A stretch of 6,349 bases of DNA from assembly GCA_029460375.1 (NCBI GenBank), contig JARPAQ010000010.1:1-6349 (forward strand). Direction: 5' to 3'. The DNA is from Nitrososphaerota archaeon. GTDB taxonomy: Archaea > Thermoproteota > Nitrososphaeria > Nitrososphaerales > JACPRH01. The notes below the pieces were generated by a model. The model was not told the origin of the DNA and did no database searches. It was given only the letters and a program-made list of their open reading frames with translations. Shown here piece after piece: positions 4,108-6,349 of this stretch; position 1 is the stretch's first letter; the number at the start of each line of letters is the position of its first letter. The position numbers were made by a program, and so were the translations under genes.

Positions 4108-6174
4108 ATGACAATCCTTGTGACTGGAGCTTCAGGACTCCTAGGGGAAAGATTGGTCAACACCCTTTCGGTACAAAACAAGAGGGTGAGAATACTTGCT
4201 AGAACAACAAGCAACCTATCAAACCTCGACCGCTCCAGAGTGGATGTTCACATCGGTGATATTACTGAGCGAGGTTCCTTGAACGGGCTGATGGATGGTA
4301 TCGAGACAGTGTATCACTGCGCAGGAAAACTTGGCCTCGGAAGAAGGGAAGAGTTCTACTCTACGAATATTGAGGGAACCGAGAACCTACTCAAAGAAGC
4401 GGTCGACAGCGGTGTCAGCCGTTTTGTTCACGTCAGCTCGGTGGCAGTTATGAGCGAGTATTTAGATCACCTTGGAAGCGATGAAGACGCTCCCTACGCT
4501 TCATGGTGGACCGAACCATACACACCGTCCAAGATTGAAGGTGAAAAGATGGCTCTAAGATACGGTAGAATGGGCGCCCTTGAAGTTGTGGTTATCAGAC
4601 CAAGTTGGATATGGGGCCCTGGAGACACGAATACAGCTACCTTAGGGAAAGCGGTTATGTCTGGATTAATGCCTCACGTGGGATCTGGAGATAATATTCT
4701 CTCTTTGACTTATATCTCCAACATTGTTCACGCACTGTTGCTAGCAGGAAAGGCTGAGAGGGCTTCTGGAGAGATCTTCTTGATCACAGACGGCACAGAG
4801 GTAACCCAGAAACAACTCCTTCAGGCATTTGCCAATCGGCTTAATCCTAATGCTCGAGAACTCTCCATCCCCTTTTCGTTAGCTTATCAGGCTGCACATA
4901 TTTACGAAATCATGAACAGAGCTACCGGCTGGAGGTTACCGGATACTACGAGTCGTCACAGCATTTGCGTGGGAGGAAAGAATTTCAAATTCAGCCTCCG
5001 GAAGGCTGGAAGTATCCTTGGTTACAGGCCGCCAGTCAGCTTCGACAGAGCCGTAGATGAAACCGTCAAATGGCTGTACGACCTGCATTTGGAGAATAAT
5101 TCGAAATCAAAGATCAGACCATTAAGAGTGCCGGCACCCGTAGTGGGCAGGACATTCATGTCGCACTTTGCTATATCGAGCTGGTGCAATGCCAAGTGTG
5201 TATTCTGCTCGTATCCAGATTCACGGGAACGTGTCCTAGTTAGGCTTGACGATGCCATCAAGGCCGTAAATGCTTTGAGACGTTTGGGCGTGGGTATAAT
5301 CTCTTTGACGGGTGGCGAACCGTTCCTCAACAAGGACATCTTCAGAATTGCTTGTCATGCGAGTTCGGTTGGTATGCTGGTCTTTACTGGAACCAATGGA
5401 ACTCTGATGGAGCGCGAAGATGCTTACAAGTTACGAAGGGCTGGCGTTGGCGCAGTTTGGTTGTCCTATGAAGGGCCTTCTGACGAAGTATTCGAGAGGA
5501 ACCGAGGCGTGCCGGGGCTCAGCGAAATTATTCGAAGGGATTTGAAGTGGCTAAGAAATGTTGGTATTGATACGTTTGCCATCTGTCTTCTAAACAGGTT
5601 CATCACAGATTATCGCCAGTTTGTTGACCACCTGATAGATGTCGGCTTTGACAAGGTTAAGTTCGACTATCCTATGAATCACCTAGAATCGGGCTACCTA
5701 GGGTTCAAAGATTTAGCGCTTTTACATTACACTCCCAACGAAATGGAAGACGCTATCCAGCAGATCCTTGAATTAAAAAGATCGAATTACAGAGATTTTG
5801 GCATAGTCAATCCCACCGCTGGCCTGAAAGGTGCTATAGATTTCTACAAAGGTCGCAAAAGTCGTTTTACTTGCGCTGCAGGTTCCAGAATATTCTATCT
5901 CGATTGGAACCTCAACCTGTACAGGTGCACGAAGTTACCTGAAAAGTTTGGGAAAGTGTGGGAGGTTACACCTGAGAAACTTCACCAAATACACTGCAAC
6001 AAGTGCTACTACCAAGGAACCAGAGACTACGACAGCATATACCACCTTCTGGACTCGCTAAAAAATGCGGGAACACTGCTCCGTCAGGGCGACCTCCTAG
6101 GCGCCCTAGGCCATATAGCCAACAGGGAGAATCTTTCGGGGCTGTGGTCTATACTCGAAACTGCCACCAGCTAA
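4108..6174 (+). CDS. fusion protein: NAD-dependent epimerase/dehydratase-type SDR plus radical SAM (SPASM/twitch-like)
   Basis: This is a 688-residue two-enzyme fusion. Residues 1-325 form an extended SDR of the epimerase/dehydratase/3-beta-HSD type. They include the NAD(P)-binding TGASGLLG (6-13), D51 at the end of the second Rossmann unit, VSSVAV (109-114), the catalytic YTPSK (Y138, K142) and RPSWIWGPGD. Such domains oxidise, reduce or epimerise nucleotide sugars, or act on sterol/isoprenoid-type alcohols. A hydrophilic linker (about 326-345) leads to a radical SAM domain with C360, C364 and C367 (CNAKCVFC) and GGEP at 402-405. The C-terminal C589, C607, C630 and C633 (CX17CX22CX2C, with FYLDWNLNLYRC) suggest an auxiliary Fe-S cluster. 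The C-terminal half is a paralog of the stand-alone radical SAM protein at 1639-2733. ATG 4108 starts right at the Rossmann strand, so the start is secure. The two activities probably act in sequence on one substrate, perhaps a sugar or lipid headgroup (inference). Confidence 0.95.
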   Translation: MTILVTGASGLLGERLVNTLSVQNKRVRILARTTSNLSNLDRSRVDVHIGDITERGSLNGLMDGIETVYHCAGKLGLGRREEFYSTNIEGTENLLKEAVDSGVSRFVHVSSVAVMSEYLDHLGSDEDAPYASWWTEPYTPSKIEGEKMALRYGRMGALEVVVIRPSWIWGPGDTNTATLGKAVMSGLMPHVGSGDNILSLTYISNIVHALLLAGKAERASGEIFLITDGTEVTQKQLLQAFANRLNPNARELSIPFSLAYQAAHIYEIMNRATGWRLPDTTSRHSICVGGKNFKFSLRKAGSILGYRPPVSFDRAVDETVKWLYDLHLENNSKSKIRPLRVPAPVVGRTFMSHFAISSWCNAKCVFCSYPDSRERVLVRLDDAIKAVNALRRLGVGIISLTGGEPFLNKDIFRIACHASSVGMLVFTGTNGTLMEREDAYKLRRAGVGAVWLSYEGPSDEVFERNRGVPGLSEIIRRDLKWLRNVGIDTFAICLLNRFITDYRQFVDHLIDVGFDKVKFDYPMNHLESGYLGFKDLALLHYTPNEMEDAIQQILELKRSNYRDFGIVNPTAGLKGAIDFYKGRKSRFTCAAGSRIFYLDWNLNLYRCTKLPEKFGKVWEVTPEKLHQIHCNKCYYQGTRDYDSIYHLLDSLKNAGTLLRQGDLLGALGHIANRENLSGLWSILETATS

Positions 6175-6201
6175 TTATGAAGCTTGACCTCTTCTTCAAG
6201 G

Positions 6202-6249
6202 GGCTTTGTTTAATAAGTCTGTTTTCGAGGGCACTTTTTAAACAAAGCC
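6202..6249. repeat. 12-bp perfect inverted repeat with 24-nt spacer
   Basis: GGCTTTGTTTAA (6202-6213) is the exact reverse complement of TTAAACAAAGCC (6238-6249). The arms lie just after the SDR-radical SAM gene and before the next promoter region. As RNA it would form a 12-bp stem with a 24-nt loop and could end the upstream transcript; T-rich stretches lie in and around it. As DNA it could be a two-part operator with centres 36 bp apart. The right arm overlaps a TATA-like TTTTTAAA. Confidence 0.65.
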
Positions 6250-6256
6250 GGCGGAT

Positions 6257-6272
6257 AATGAATTTTTATAAG
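6257..6272 (+). promoter_or_regulatory. strong-looking archaeal BRE/TATA promoter
   Basis: AATGAATTTTTATAAG combines an A/G-rich BRE-like AATGAA with a TTTTTATA core. It predicts transcription start near 6290-6296. This is the best TATA box in the window. What it drives is cut off by the window edge. It overlaps the ATG at 6258, so either the promoter or that start is misread. Confidence 0.4.
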
Positions 6273-6349
6273 GGTAGTTTCAAGTTAATTCGTGTAGCAC
6301 ATGATGTGGAAGAGGACTTCGACAGCGAAGTGATTTATACGTCCTTTAT
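6258..6349 (+). CDS. possible gene start, truncated at the window edge
   Basis: From ATG 6258 a frame runs open to the window end, giving 30 codons (beginning MNFYKGSFKLIRVAHD, then an acidic EEDFDSE stretch). A GGCGG a few bases upstream is a poor Shine-Dalgarno site. A second TATA-like box (TTTTTAAA, 6235-6242) lies only about 20 bp upstream of this ATG. The stronger TATA box inside the proposed N-terminus favours a later start, such as GTG 6306 in the same frame. No family is recognisable in so short a fragment. Confidence 0.3.
   Translation, partial: MNFYKGSFKLIRVAHDVEEDFDSEVIYTSF

Noticed and set aside
3951..4214. Minus-strand 87-codon frame
   Set aside because: It is antisense to the end of the CFI-box gene and to the Rossmann start of the SDR fusion, both well supported.
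5158..5160. Internal ATG as a separate start for the radical SAM half of the fusion
   Set aside because: No stop separates the halves and no promoter or Shine-Dalgarno site is evident. A start here would begin only 9 residues before the first cluster cysteine, shorter than the paralog's N-terminus.
5022..5339. Minus-strand 105-codon frame opposite the SDR/radical SAM junction
   Set aside because: It is antisense to uninterrupted coding sequence with conserved motifs, and no signal supports it.
6183..6200. CTTGA/TCAAG hairpin just after the fusion gene stop
   Set aside because: The stem is only 5 bp with an 8-nt loop and no T-run follows it, so it is too weak to call a terminator.
6301..6333. 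Short open frame from the ATGATG at 6301
   Set aside because: It stops after 10 codons and has no other support, although it lies just after the predicted transcription start.
6301..6336. C/D-box-like sRNA (ATGATGT and GTGATTT)
   Set aside because: Both boxes deviate from RUGAUGA, no convincing D box (CUGA) is present, and the element would be cut by the window edge.

Overview
This window is probably from an archaeon. The upstream regions carry TATA-like boxes about 25-30 bp before start codons that lack clear Shine-Dalgarno (SD) sites, which fits leaderless transcripts. The decarboxylase is the short pyruvoyl form used for archaetidylserine, and AGA/AGG arginine codons are common. An uncultured Thermoproteota lineage (Bathyarchaeia-like) would fit, but no marker gene fixes the taxonomy and this is an inference. 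No rRNA, tRNA, CRISPR array, transposase or insertion sequence was seen.

Layout. Positions 2-451 (+) are the C-terminal part of a GT4 glycosyltransferase whose 5' end lies outside the window. It converges on a minus-strand operon that runs from right to left: psd/asd (3527-2847), a possible 38-codon small ORF filling the gap (2850-2734), a radical SAM protein with a SPASM/twitch-like C-terminus (2733-1639), and an MGDG-synthase/MurG-like GT28 glycosyltransferase (1635-484). The genes are tightly packed, and the last junction is only 3 bp. Diverging from psd, on the plus strand, is a small CFI-box protein (3585-4037). It is followed by a 688-residue protein fusing an NAD-dependent epimerase/dehydratase-type SDR domain to a second radical SAM domain (4108-6174). 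At the right end are a 12-bp inverted repeat, a good archaeal TATA box and a possible truncated gene start (6258 onward).

How the genes may work together. A short-form decarboxylase, a diacylglycerol-glycosyltransferase-like GT28 enzyme and a GT4 enzyme point to membrane-lipid headgroup synthesis. The two radical SAM proteins are paralogs: they share the CxxxCxxC cluster motif, the GGEP motif and an identical four-cysteine spacing (CX17CX22CX2C) at the C-terminus. One is alone and one is fused to an SDR. The most attractive reading is an undescribed archaeal lipid or glycolipid modification locus, with radical SAM chemistry acting on a sugar or polar headgroup, or on the isoprenoid chain. The individual families are well supported. 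The shared pathway is inferred from gene neighbourhood only.
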